From an uncultured Lachnospiraceae bacterium (lineage in GTDB: Bacteria > Bacillota > Clostridia > Lachnospirales > Lachnospiraceae), in assembly GCA_948688495.1 (NCBI GenBank), contig CAPQSW010000012.1, positions 3,215 through 67,214 of the forward strand: 64,000 nt of DNA. Direction: 5' to 3'. The translations under genes and the position numbers were made by a program. Under the pieces are notes generated by a model, which saw only the letters and a program-made list of their open reading frames with translations, did not search any database and was not told the DNA's origin. Shown piece after piece: positions 46,027 through 54,739 of the stretch; the first letter of the stretch is position 1, and each line of letters begins with the position of its first letter.

Positions 46027-46325
46027 GACGATGTTGGTCGTGGTGCCACCCTGTTTCATTATAGAAAAGGAGTATTTTTTTAAAAAAAAGTGAATATTTC
46101 AAATTAGAAATATCCACCACCAATTCTATAATCTCAATCCGATACACATGATATCTTACCCCTGTAACGTGAGGACACGGCATCCGCTACTATGATTTCG
46201 CTTTGCATCTAACAAATCCATTCCCATAAAACCTTCCTGCTATCTTCCACCAGCCGATAGCTCTCTGTGAGGACCATTTCTATGGTACTACTTTTGCTCA
46301 TTGATTTTCATTTATATTTAAATTA
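45987..46325 (-). promoter_or_regulatory. Tryptophan T-box riboswitch leader of the trp operon
   Basis: The transcript leader carries the T-box core AGGGTGGCACCACG (46039-46052), a stem I with AG-bulge and the GGTGGAA distal loop near 46250, and a specifier region GAA-TGG-A at 46217-46223. The UGG codon (46218-46220) matches tryptophan. Uncharged tRNA-Trp would stabilise the antiterminator and switch on trpEGCFBAD. The terminator arm lies at the 3' end. Confidence 0.93.
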
Positions 46326-46330
46326 TATGC

Positions 46331-46359
46331 AGTTTAGCACAGTAATGTGACGCTGTCAA
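46331..46359 (-). promoter_or_regulatory. Promoter of the trp operon
   Basis: TTGACA (46354-46359) and TAAACT (46331-46336) with a 17-base spacer on the minus strand, just upstream of the T-box leader and just downstream of the dgt stop codon. Confidence 0.8.
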
Positions 46360-46392
46360 GTGTTTTTCCAAAAACTTTCACCTCGATTTTCA

Positions 46393-47859
46393 CTAAATAT
46401 CAATCCCATTCAGTTCTTGATACAACCGCTTAGCATGCCCATCCGTCATGCCGCAGACATGGTCCGTCACCAGAAGCAGCCTTAAATAAAGTTTCTCCAT
46501 CTCCTTCTGCTGCGCAGTCTGCCCTGAATGATCCACCCGATCTGCAAACTGCCGGTAAATTGTAATATAATTGTCAGACACGAGCGCCATCACTTTCTTC
46601 TGAACCTCTGTAACCTCCCTATCCGTATCAAAATATAAGGCTGCCTGCACAAAGGCGTCCAGCAGAAAATCAAGGCATTTCTGCGCTGCAATTTCCAATT
46701 TCAAAATAGACGTTTCCTGAAAGGCGTAGCGGTATGCAATATCTCCCAAAGCATCCATCATTGCCTCTCCATCCATGCCTGTAAATAAGTCTGCTCCCTT
46801 CGTACCATAGCTTCCATCCATCAAAGCATCATAATTTTTCAGAAAACCTGCCGTAGCATCATTGATCATCCATCCCTGGATAAACACCACCCAATTTTGC
46901 ACGGCATTGCTCTCTGGCTGCCTAAGCCCCCGCTTTAAGGCCCGCTCATATTTCTGCTCCAGCTTATCCGTCATCCGCACAAAGACATCCTTTTGTTTCT
47001 CGCAAAGCTTTGCACCAAAATCCCTTAATTCTCTCACGAGCTGCCCATAAGTAATGCAGCCTTTCTTAACTGCATCCTCAATATCTGCAGTCTTATAGGC
47101 AATATCATCCGCTGCCTCCAGCACAAATGCCAAAGGATGGCGGCTGCCATGCGTGCCCAAACTTTCCTGCAAATCATCAAACAGTTCCCGCTCTGCATAA
47201 AAATACCCCATTTTCTTATGCCTGATATGATTTGTCTTTTTAATTTCCAAAGAGGACCCTGGATACTTTATAATTGTTCCTAAGAGCGCCTTCGTCAAAT
47301 TCATTCCATTTTCATCCACCAGATAATGCAGCTTTGCAACCAGCCGCAGCGCCTGAGTATTCCCCTCAAAGTGGCAGAAATCTTCCTGCATCTGCGGCAA
47401 GAGTATTTCACTTAAACGCTGCATGCTCTCATCTTCCCTATGGTATATTATCTGCGGCAGATTCAAACGAAACCAGTCCCGGATCGCAGTCTCGCCAAAA
47501 TGTCCAAACGGCGGGTTTCCTATATCATGCAAAAGCCCGGCGCACTGTAGAATATCACAGATATAGCCCTGATATTCCGGCAGAAAGCCTGCATCCTTCT
47601 GTCCACTTAAAATCCCCTTCCCAATATTCTGTCCCAGCGATTTTGCAAAAGAGGATACCTCCAGGGAGTGTGTCAGCCTCGTACGGACAAAATCACTGTT
47701 ATCCAGAGGAAATACCTGTGTCTTGTCCTGCAGGCGCCGAAATGACGCACTCCCAATTATCCTATGGTAATCTTTCTCATACTCTGTCCGAAAATCATTG
47801 GACGAATTGCTTTTGTAATTTCTCACCCTGTCATCACAGAGCAGTTTCTTCCACTCCAT
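46393..47859 (-). CDS. dgt: Deoxyguanosinetriphosphate triphosphohydrolase (dGTPase)
   Basis: A 488-residue HD-domain enzyme that splits dNTPs (typically dGTP) to nucleoside and triphosphate. The metal ligands are visible in RLTHSLEVSSFAKSLG and LLHDIGNPPFGHFGE, with the third in the AADDIAYKTADIEDA helix. Members limit dNTP pools and can restrict phage. ATG 47859 follows GGAG; earlier in-frame starts at 47877 and 47907 have poor sites and overlap the preceding gene's end. Length fits the long Dgt subgroup. Confidence 0.92.
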   Translation of the reverse strand: MEWKKLLCDDRVRNYKSNSSNDFRTEYEKDYHRIIGSASFRRLQDKTQVFPLDNSDFVRTRLTHSLEVSSFAKSLGQNIGKGILSGQKDAGFLPEYQGYICDILQCAGLLHDIGNPPFGHFGETAIRDWFRLNLPQIIYHREDESMQRLSEILLPQMQEDFCHFEGNTQALRLVAKLHYLVDENGMNLTKALLGTIIKYPGSSLEIKKTNHIRHKKMGYFYAERELFDDLQESLGTHGSRHPLAFVLEAADDIAYKTADIEDAVKKGCITYGQLVRELRDFGAKLCEKQKDVFVRMTDKLEQKYERALKRGLRQPESNAVQNWVVFIQGWMINDATAGFLKNYDALMDGSYGTKGADLFTGMDGEAMMDALGDIAYRYAFQETSILKLEIAAQKCLDFLLDAFVQAALYFDTDREVTEVQKKVMALVSDNYITIYRQFADRVDHSGQTAQQKEMEKLYLRLLLVTDHVCGMTDGHAKRLYQELNGIDI

Positions 47860-47903
47860 TGTCGATTGTCTCCTCATTATCCTCTTATCTGTCCAAAACG
47901 CTG

Positions 47904-49259
47904 TCATGATAGAAGCAGCTTCACACGCAGTATCCTTACCAGCGACTCATCTAAACGCTCCTCTGTGATTGTCCCATCCCTAACGGCTTCAAGCACGCCC
48001 TTATAGGCGCTCGCAAAATCGTCCGGCATTAAGATCATGTCACTGCCAGCCAAAATAGTTCCCACCGCCGCCTGTGAAGATGTATACTTCTGTGTGATTG
48101 CCCCCATGTTCAAAGCATCTGTAAGCACAATTCCATCATATCCAAGCTCCTCTCGCAGCAGATTGCTTATCATATGCGAAGACAGGGAAGCTGGAACGTC
48201 ATCCCCACTGACATTGGGCAGCGAGATATGCCCCACCATGACAAAATCAACGCCCCAGGCAATGCTGTCTTTAAATGGAATCATATCTTCTTCAGATAAT
48301 TCTTCCCATGTCTTATCTGTATAGGCATAACCTTCATGGGTATCGCCTTTTGTAGCTCCATGACCTGGAAAATGCTTCACGCATCCATATACCCGATGCT
48401 TCTGTAACCCTTTCAAATTCTCTTGGACCATCTGTGAAACGATGTTGGGATCACTGCCATAAGAACGCTGCTTCACGACAGTATTCTCAGGATTGGACAG
48501 GACATCTGCCACCGGAGCAAAATCCAGATTAAATCCCAAACGCCCTAGATATTCCCCGATACTGTCCCCCAGTTCATATGCACGCCCCACATCCTGTCCG
48601 GCGCCTATCTCTGGAATATAGGGAAAAGACGGCACATCAAATCCACTGTTTCCAGCGATTCTGCTCACCTTTCCACCTTCTTCATCAATAGCAGTAAATA
48701 GCGGCATTCCAATCCTCTCCTGACTGTATGACTGCTGCTTTTTCAACATCTCTAAGACTTGTTCTTCTGAAACCACATTTTCCTCAAAATAGACCAGTCC
48801 TCCAACCGGATATTCCTGTAATGCTGCCCTGGTCGCTTCCCCTGCCTGTGTCACATGAGAATACCCGGTTAACGCCTCCGGCGTTATAATAAAAAGCTGC
48901 GCCGCTTTTTCCTCCAGTGTCATAGATGCCAGCTTATCCTGTATCCTTTCCTGAAGAATTTCTTCCGAAGATTTTTCCTCCTGCTTCTGCGTGCTGTTAT
49001 CCTCCCCTTGGGACTTTTCCTCCTGCTCCTGTGTACTGTCATTTTCCTCTGATGATTCTTCTTCCTGCAACTTCACACTGTTATCTTCATCCCTGCTGTC
49101 TGAGACGGTATTTTGCTCCTGCTGTTTTGCATTTTGCAGTTCACTATTCTGATTTCCTTTCTTCTCCCAAATCAAATCCTTTCCAGCCACACAAAATAAA
49201 CATAACAGTATCAGCAGACTTGCCGCCAATCCAATCATAATTCTTTTTCTATTTTTCAT
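47904..49259 (-). CDS. Exported glycoside hydrolase family 3 beta-N-acetylhexosaminidase (NagZ-like)
   Basis: A 451-residue protein with an N-terminal signal/anchor (MIGLAASLLILLCLFCVAG), a Glu/Gln/Ser-rich linker of about 75 residues with repeated QEEKS units, and a GH3 barrel. The NagZ-type catalytic loop KHFPGHGATKGDTHEGY carries the Asp-His dyad, and the nucleophile Asp is in GIVLTDALNMGAI. It probably removes GlcNAc from muropeptides or other glycans outside the membrane, as in Bacillus NagZ/YbbD. The start ATG 49259 is chosen for the signal peptide; its ribosome binding site (GAAG) is weak, so the start is less certain. Confidence 0.88.
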   Translation of the reverse strand: MKNRKRIMIGLAASLLILLCLFCVAGKDLIWEKKGNQNSELQNAKQQEQNTVSDSRDEDNSVKLQEEESSEENDSTQEQEEKSQGEDNSTQKQEEKSSEEILQERIQDKLASMTLEEKAAQLFIITPEALTGYSHVTQAGEATRAALQEYPVGGLVYFEENVVSEEQVLEMLKKQQSYSQERIGMPLFTAIDEEGGKVSRIAGNSGFDVPSFPYIPEIGAGQDVGRAYELGDSIGEYLGRLGFNLDFAPVADVLSNPENTVVKQRSYGSDPNIVSQMVQENLKGLQKHRVYGCVKHFPGHGATKGDTHEGYAYTDKTWEELSEEDMIPFKDSIAWGVDFVMVGHISLPNVSGDDVPASLSSHMISNLLREELGYDGIVLTDALNMGAITQKYTSSQAAVGTILAGSDMILMPDDFASAYKGVLEAVRDGTITEERLDESLVRILRVKLLLS

Positions 49260-49315
49260 CTTCACTCTACAATAGTAACCCCCCCTATAATCCGCCATTT
49301 GCCCGATACCACAGC

Positions 49316-49355
49316 AAAACTCCCCTGTCCCCCACTCATGAGGGAATCCGAGGAG
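49316..49355 (-). terminator. Terminator downstream of metK
   Basis: On the minus strand CTCCTC (49350-49355) pairs with GGGGAG (49320-49325), with further GC and GU pairs inside, and TTTT follows. It lies 26 bases after the metK stop. Confidence 0.65.
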
Positions 49356-49380
49356 CTTTCATTTTGCCACTGCTGCATTT

Positions 49381-50568
49381 CTATAAATACTTCTTTAATA
49401 TCTCTACCTTATCTGTTGCCTCCCATGGCAGATTCAAATCATTCCGTCCAAAGTGTCCATAAGCTGCTGTCTGCTTGTAAATGGGACGTCTCAAATCCAA
49501 CATTTTAATAATTCCTGCTGGACGGAGATCAAAATTCTCACGTATCATCTCTACCATCTTCTCATCTGAAAGTTTTCCTGTTCCGAAAGTATCAACCATA
49601 ACGGAGGTAGGCTGTGCAACACCAATGGCGTAAGACAACTGAATTTCACACTTGTCCGCAAGCCCGGCTGCAACAATATTCTTGGCAACGTAACGCGCCG
49701 CATAAGCTGCAGAACGGTCTACCTTGGTACAATCCTTACCTGAAAAAGCCCCGCCGCCATGACGTGCATACCCGCCATAAGTATCCACGATAATCTTACG
49801 TCCGGTAAGCCCTGCATCTCCATGAGGCCCGCCTATGACGAAACGTCCGGTAGGATTGATAAAGAACTTGGTATCCCCATCTATCATCTCCTTAGGCAGA
49901 ACCGGATCAAACACATACTTCTTGATATCCGCATGAATCTGTTCTTGTGTGACATCCGCATCGTGCTGGGTAGACAATACTACCGCCTCTAACCTGGTTG
50001 GAGCGCCATTTTCATCATACTCCACCGATACCTGACTCTTTCCATCTGGACGCAGATATTTTAATGTCCCATCCTTACGGACCTTGGTTAACTGCAAAAC
50101 AAGTTTATGCGCCAAAGAAATCGGATACGGCATTAGTTCCGGGGTCTCATTGCTGGCATAGCCAAACATCATTCCCTGGTCGCCCGCTCCAATTGCCTCA
50201 ATCTCCTTATCGGACATCTTATTTTCCTTGGCCTCAAGAGCCTTATCCACACCCATGGCAATGTCTGCTGACTGCTGGTCTAAAGCCACCATAACTGCAC
50301 AGGTATTTCCATCAAACCCAGTAGCTGCATCATTGTAACCAATCTCATTTACCGTATCCCTTACAATCTGCGGGATATCAATGTGCGCTTTTGTTGTAAT
50401 CTCCCCCGTTACCAGGACAAATCCCGTACATGTCGCCGTCTCACATGCCACACGGCTCATAGGATCCTGCTCCATCAATGCATCTAAAATCGCATCTGAC
50501 ACTGCATCACATACTTTATCTGGATGTCCCTCTGTTACAGATTCTGAAGTAAATAATCTTTTTTCCAT
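49381..50568 (-). CDS. metK: S-adenosylmethionine synthetase
   Basis: A 395-residue enzyme that forms SAM from methionine and ATP. Signatures are EGHPDKVCD at the N-terminus, GAGDQGMMFGYA (about 115-126) and GGGAFSGKDCTKVDRSAAY (about 260-280). Its expression is controlled by a SAM-I riboswitch in its leader, a direct product feedback. The start has GGAGGAAACAGAA upstream. Confidence 0.97.
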   Translation of the reverse strand: MEKRLFTSESVTEGHPDKVCDAVSDAILDALMEQDPMSRVACETATCTGFVLVTGEITTKAHIDIPQIVRDTVNEIGYNDAATGFDGNTCAVMVALDQQSADIAMGVDKALEAKENKMSDKEIEAIGAGDQGMMFGYASNETPELMPYPISLAHKLVLQLTKVRKDGTLKYLRPDGKSQVSVEYDENGAPTRLEAVVLSTQHDADVTQEQIHADIKKYVFDPVLPKEMIDGDTKFFINPTGRFVIGGPHGDAGLTGRKIIVDTYGGYARHGGGAFSGKDCTKVDRSAAYAARYVAKNIVAAGLADKCEIQLSYAIGVAQPTSVMVDTFGTGKLSDEKMVEMIRENFDLRPAGIIKMLDLRRPIYKQTAAYGHFGRNDLNLPWEATDKVEILKKYL

Positions 50569-50611
50569 TTCTGTTTCCTCCTTCGCTTTTATAGTACATA
50601 CATAAAACAGT

Positions 50612-50643
50612 AAAAGGTTCGCTTACTATGAAATAAGCGAACC
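50612..50643 (-). terminator. SAM-riboswitch terminator before metK
   Basis: The arms GGTTCGCTTA and TAAGCGAACC pair perfectly over ten bases and are followed by TTTTAC on the minus strand. This is the expression platform of the adjacent SAM-I aptamer. Confidence 0.92.
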
Positions 50644-50664
50644 TGATAGTCAAAGATAATCAAA

Positions 50665-50762
50665 TCCTCTTATTGTTCGATCACTCGCTCAGGTTAGCAC
50701 CTTCCGTAAGGGGTTGCCGTGGCTTCACAGATCCTATGTATCTCCACCACTCTGAATAAGAG
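50665..50762 (-). promoter_or_regulatory. SAM-I (S-box) riboswitch aptamer
   Basis: On the minus strand the conserved core reads TCTTATTCAGAGTGGTGGAG, then TGAAGCCACGGCAACC and GGTGCTAACCTG, closing with AATAAGAG that pairs with the first segment (P1). These are the S-box hallmarks. High SAM should favour the terminator at 50612-50643 and lower metK expression. Confidence 0.95.
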
Positions 50763-50800
50763 AAAATATTACAATATGGAATTTTCAAATCTTCGTCCTT

Positions 50801-50829
50801 AGCATACTCTCTTTTGCGCGTTATGTCAA
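50801..50829 (-). promoter_or_regulatory. Promoter of metK
   Basis: TTGACA (50824-50829), a 17-base spacer and TATGCT (50801-50806) on the minus strand, just upstream of the SAM riboswitch. Confidence 0.78.
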
Positions 50830-50834
50830 GACTT

Positions 50835-51515
50835 TTATTTGCTGGGTATCAACCGTGCAATCCTTCCTGCAAACTCATTAAAGTTCTGGGTCTGCAGAAT
50901 CACCCTGCCAGGTCCCGTAAGTTTCGTAAGGAATAAGCCCTCTCCGCCAAAGAAAATATTTTTCAATCCTTTTACTGTCTCAACTTCATATTTTACAGAT
51001 TTTTCAAATGCAACAACATTTCCAGTATCTACTTTGATGACTTCCCCAGGTGCAAGATTCTTCTCCACCTTGTTGCCGTCAATCTCCAAAAATACCATGC
51101 CAGTGCCTGAGATCCCCTGAAGGATAAATCCCTCACCGCCGAAAAACCCTGCGGATAATTTCTTCGTAAACTCAACGTTCAGTGAAACGCTCTCCTGTGC
51201 ACACAAAAATGCGCCTTTCTGGCAGGTCAGTCCCCCACATGCCCCTATGTCTATTGGAAGGATTTCCCCCGCAACGGTGGACGCAAACGCAATCATGGCA
51301 TCCGGCTTCTGTGCCTTATAAGTTGCCATAAATAAAGACTCACCGGAAAACATTCTTCCGATACTCTTGCCCAATCCGCCTCTCATGTTGGAATCCATGG
51401 CCACGCCATCGCTCATCCATGCCATTCCTCCCGACTGGGTGTACATACTCTCCCCTACCGCGTCAAAATATACTTCTACTGCCGGCATTGTGTCGCCTAA
51501 AACCTGATATCTCAT
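50835..51515 (-). CDS. AIM24/TIGR00266 family protein
   Basis: A 226-residue beta-helix-like protein of the AIM24 family (TIGR00266). Glycine-rich repeated motifs FFGGEGFILQGISGTG and FFGGEGLFLTKLTGPG are diagnostic. The function of the bacterial members is unknown; structures resemble a tryptophan-RNA attenuation protein-like fold. It has no signal peptide. It lies between the chemotaxis receptor gene and metK and ends just inside the metK promoter region. The start has AGGAGAGG upstream. Confidence 0.88.
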   Translation of the reverse strand: MRYQVLGDTMPAVEVYFDAVGESMYTQSGGMAWMSDGVAMDSNMRGGLGKSIGRMFSGESLFMATYKAQKPDAMIAFASTVAGEILPIDIGACGGLTCQKGAFLCAQESVSLNVEFTKKLSAGFFGGEGFILQGISGTGMVFLEIDGNKVEKNLAPGEVIKVDTGNVVAFEKSVKYEVETVKGLKNIFFGGEGLFLTKLTGPGRVILQTQNFNEFAGRIARLIPSK

Positions 51516-51545
51516 GCTTCCTCTCCTTTTCTTATTTTTATTTTA

Positions 51546-53039
51546 TTATAAATACTGTTTCATTCCCTCTGCAGTCTCCTGTATAGAAGTAATTGCCTCC
51601 TTCGCCTGTCTGGCAAACTGCAAATTCTGCTCACTGAGATTGCTCGCCTGTTCTGCAGTTGCAGTTATCTCCTCTGTTGTCGCAGACAAATGGGAGATGT
51701 TCTCTACAATGCGGTTGTTTGCATCTGCAAGATTATTAATCCTCTGATCAATCTCTTGAATATCCTCTATCAGATTCACCATATTCTTATCCAGCTTTTC
51801 GAAACTATCCGCCGCTGTGTGAATCATCTTATTCTGGCTTGTAGCAGCTTCCAAAGATATATCTATAGAGTGCACCACCTGATTTGCATTTTCATTCAAT
51901 TCCAGAATAATTTTGGTAATACTTTCCGTCGAATTCTTTGTCTGCTCAGCAAGCTGACGAATCTGATCTGCAACCACAGCAAATCCCCGCCCTGCTTCAC
52001 CGGCCCTTGCGCTTTCTATGGAAGCATTCAACGACAGCAAATCCGTCTGGCTGGAAATATCCAGAATCATATCTGCAATCTCCTCAACTTCCTTTGTCTT
52101 ATCCTGCAGCCTGTTCATAGATTCTGTCACTTGTTTATTTGTTCCTGCAATCTGTTCCGACTGCCCTTTTAATTCCTCCATAACATTCATATTCTCCTGA
52201 ATGCTCTTATTGGAATCTTCTGCAATATTCACCATCTTCCGGGAACGTTCCAAAGTCTCATCGATCGACTCCTGAATGTTCTGTGTCATAATACTCTGCT
52301 CAGAAATGTTCTCAGCAGTGACCCCGGTTGTAGAAGAAATTTCCTGCATACTGTGTGTCACCATCTTCGTGGACTCCACCAGTTCATCTACCATTTCCGT
52401 ACTCTTATTGGACTCCTCATTCACCGTCTGGGAAATGGAAATAATGCCATCCATTATCTGCTTTTGTTTCTCACTCTGCTCCAATACCGTACCTAGTGCA
52501 TGATCGCTGAACATCTTAGCAACGCCGCCGACACGCCCCAAAACATAAAGCACGCCAAGCATCACATAGATTGTACAGACAGTATCCACATTAATCGAAA
52601 GCATACCCTTGGCAAACTGAGCAATCACTCCTATTATGTATAAAATCAAATAGGAAAAAAATGTTATCCTGTAATTTTGGGAATCATAATATGGAATCTG
52701 CGCTGCTAAAACCCCCAGCAATAATATATTGATAAACTGCGCGTCAGTCTGTAACGCCAGTACCAGAAACATTACGCCATACTCAATACTGATTGCCATC
52801 TTGAGATTCGGCGTCGCCTTGTCCTTTAAGAAAATAACTGTATTCACTGCTATGCAGATAAGAATTACCAGCGTATTGATAAGAGCCATGGGAAAAATCA
52901 TCTTCCCTATACCAAACCTCAGCCAAAGATACGCAATATATCCCAGCCACGCTGCCAAAATAGCAAAATATATAAAGCGATTCATCGTGTGGTAACGCTC
53001 TGATTTATCATTGTAGCGGAATCTGTTCTCTGCACTCAT
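51546..53039 (-). CDS. Methyl-accepting chemotaxis protein
   Basis: A 497-residue receptor. After a short N-terminus come about six closely spaced hydrophobic helices (about 20-185) with no extended external loop, then a long coiled-coil signalling domain. The CheA/CheW-binding hairpin is recognisable as ISSQTDLLSLNASIESARAGEAGRGFAVVA. With all sensing confined to the membrane part, it may detect membrane state, redox or a small permeating ligand. No HAMP domain is evident. No other chemotaxis or flagellar gene is in the window. ATG 53039 follows GAGGAGG, and a start ten codons earlier lacks a site. Confidence 0.93.
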   Translation of the reverse strand: MSAENRFRYNDKSERYHTMNRFIYFAILAAWLGYIAYLWLRFGIGKMIFPMALINTLVILICIAVNTVIFLKDKATPNLKMAISIEYGVMFLVLALQTDAQFINILLLGVLAAQIPYYDSQNYRITFFSYLILYIIGVIAQFAKGMLSINVDTVCTIYVMLGVLYVLGRVGGVAKMFSDHALGTVLEQSEKQKQIMDGIISISQTVNEESNKSTEMVDELVESTKMVTHSMQEISSTTGVTAENISEQSIMTQNIQESIDETLERSRKMVNIAEDSNKSIQENMNVMEELKGQSEQIAGTNKQVTESMNRLQDKTKEVEEIADMILDISSQTDLLSLNASIESARAGEAGRGFAVVADQIRQLAEQTKNSTESITKIILELNENANQVVHSIDISLEAATSQNKMIHTAADSFEKLDKNMVNLIEDIQEIDQRINNLADANNRIVENISHLSATTEEITATAEQASNLSEQNLQFARQAKEAITSIQETAEGMKQYL

Positions 53040-53161
53040 AATATTCCTCCTCAGAAGCTTTCTTTCCAACTTCTTTCATTATAGTACAACTTCTCCTATA
53101 CTTCCAGCAAAAAATTATTTTTTTCTACATATTTTTATTGCCATTAACAATCCCGCTCTTA

Positions 53162-53190
53162 TTGACCCATACAGTGAAAAATGATAAGAT
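53162..53190 (+). promoter_or_regulatory. Promoter of the CoA-transferase gene
   Basis: TTGACC (53162-53167) and TAAGAT (53185-53190), with a 17-base spacer, lie about 65 bases upstream of the start. The ribosome binding site is GGGAGG. Confidence 0.7.
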
Positions 53191-53254
53191 ATCTGTATGT
53201 TACAACTTTAACAATCCAAGAATTATCTATTTCAATTACAGGGAGGTTTTTAAC

Positions 53255-54595
53255 ATGGATTACACACAGGAATATCAGCAGAAACTTGTCTCTGCCGAGG
53301 AAGCTGTCAAGGTTATCAAATCTGGTGACTGGGTAGATTACGGCTGGTGTAACGGCACCCCGGATGCACTGGATAAGGCATTGGCAAAACGTACCGACGA
53401 GCTGACAGACATTAACTTGCGCGGCGGTATTCTTCTCAAACCGCTTGCCATTTTTGAACGCGAAGATGCCGGAGAGCATTTCACCTGGAACTCCTGGCAT
53501 ATGTCAGGAATCGAACGTAAGCTTATCAACCGTGGATGTGCATACTATGCATCCATCCGTTATTCTGAGCTGCCGCGTTATTACCGCGACTTACCTATTA
53601 AGAATGATGTGGCAATGTTCCAGGTTTCCCCAATGGACAAGCACGGCTACTTCAACTTTGGCCCAAATGCATCCCATTTATCCGCAGTCTGTGAGACCTC
53701 TGCAAAGGTTATTGTGGAAATTAATGAAAACATGCCCCGCTGCCTGGGCGGTTTTGAGAATGGCGTACACATTTCCCAGGTAGACTATATCGTAAAAGGT
53801 GAGAATCCCCCAATTGGCGAGTTGGGCGGAGGCGGAGCCGCTACTGATGTAGACAAGGCAGTGGCAAAGCTGATCGTAGAAGAAATTCCCAACGGCGCCT
53901 GCTTACAGCTTGGTATCGGCGGAATGCCCAATGCCGTTGGTTCGCTGATTGCTGAATCTGATTTAAAAGATTTGGGCGTTCATACAGAAATGTATGTGGA
54001 TGCTTTCGTAGATATTGCAAGGGCCGGCAAGATTAATGGCTCTAAGAAAAATATTGACCGTTTCCGTCAAACCTACGGATTTGGCGCAGGCACCAAGAAA
54101 ATGTACGATTATCTGGACGAAAATCCTGAGTTGATGAGCGCTCCTGTTAGCTATACCAACGATATCCGTTCCATATCAGCACTGGATAATTTCATGTCCA
54201 TCAATAATGCCGTTGATATTGATTTGTTTGGACAGGTCAGTTCCGAATCCTCCGGCATTAAACATATCAGCGGCGCCGGCGGGCAGCTGGACTTCGTACT
54301 GGGTGCATATCTGTCTAACGGCGGCAAGAGCTTTATCTGCTGTTCTTCCACTTTTAAAACAAAGGACGGCGAACTGAAATCCCGAATCCTGCCAACACTC
54401 CATCCAGGTTCCATCGTTACCGATACCCGTGCCAATATTCACTATCTGGTAACAGAATACGGCAAGGTAAATCTCAAAGGATTGTCCTCCTGGCAGAAAT
54501 GTGAAGCGATAATCTCCGTAGCGCACCCTGATTTTCGGGACGAGCTGATTAAAGAAGCAGAGAAAATGCATATCTGGAGAAGAAGCAACCGGTAA
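53255..54595 (+). CDS. but: Butyryl-CoA:acetate CoA-transferase
   Basis: A 446-residue family I CoA-transferase that moves CoA from butyryl-CoA to acetate, the last step of butyrate formation in many gut Lachnospiraceae. The segments AGEHFTWNSWHMSG and DAFVDIARAGKING are ones I associate with But rather than with 4-hydroxybutyrate CoA-transferase. The catalytic Glu is expected in the DIDLFGQVSSES segment, and GAGGQLDFVLGAYLS follows. The sequence from DYGWCNGTPDALD onward closely resembles the Roseburia/Eubacterium enzymes as I recall them. ATG 53255 follows GGGAGG; upstream in-frame codons are not conserved. It is monocistronic on the plus strand, converging with the GH43 gene. Confidence 0.88.
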   Translation: MDYTQEYQQKLVSAEEAVKVIKSGDWVDYGWCNGTPDALDKALAKRTDELTDINLRGGILLKPLAIFEREDAGEHFTWNSWHMSGIERKLINRGCAYYASIRYSELPRYYRDLPIKNDVAMFQVSPMDKHGYFNFGPNASHLSAVCETSAKVIVEINENMPRCLGGFENGVHISQVDYIVKGENPPIGELGGGGAATDVDKAVAKLIVEEIPNGACLQLGIGGMPNAVGSLIAESDLKDLGVHTEMYVDAFVDIARAGKINGSKKNIDRFRQTYGFGAGTKKMYDYLDENPELMSAPVSYTNDIRSISALDNFMSINNAVDIDLFGQVSSESSGIKHISGAGGQLDFVLGAYLSNGGKSFICCSSTFKTKDGELKSRILPTLHPGSIVTDTRANIHYLVTEYGKVNLKGLSSWQKCEAIISVAHPDFRDELIKEAEKMHIWRRSNR

Positions 54596-54679
54596 CCACT
54601 CAAGATTTTTATAATGCCCCTTACACTGTATTCACTTTTCAGCAGTTCATAAACTATATGTAAGTTCATATATTATAAA

Positions 54680-54719
54680 AATCCCCCATCCGTTCCACAA
54701 CAGATACGGATGGGGGATT
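54680..54719. terminator. Bidirectional terminator between but and the GH43 gene
   Basis: Perfect 14-base arms AATCCCCCATCCGT (54680-54693) and ACGGATGGGGGATT (54706-54719). On the minus strand TTTTATAATAT follows, which makes it the stop for the GH43 gene; on plus it serves the CoA-transferase. Confidence 0.92.
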
Positions 54720-54739
54720 ACTATTTCTCTAAGCACCGA

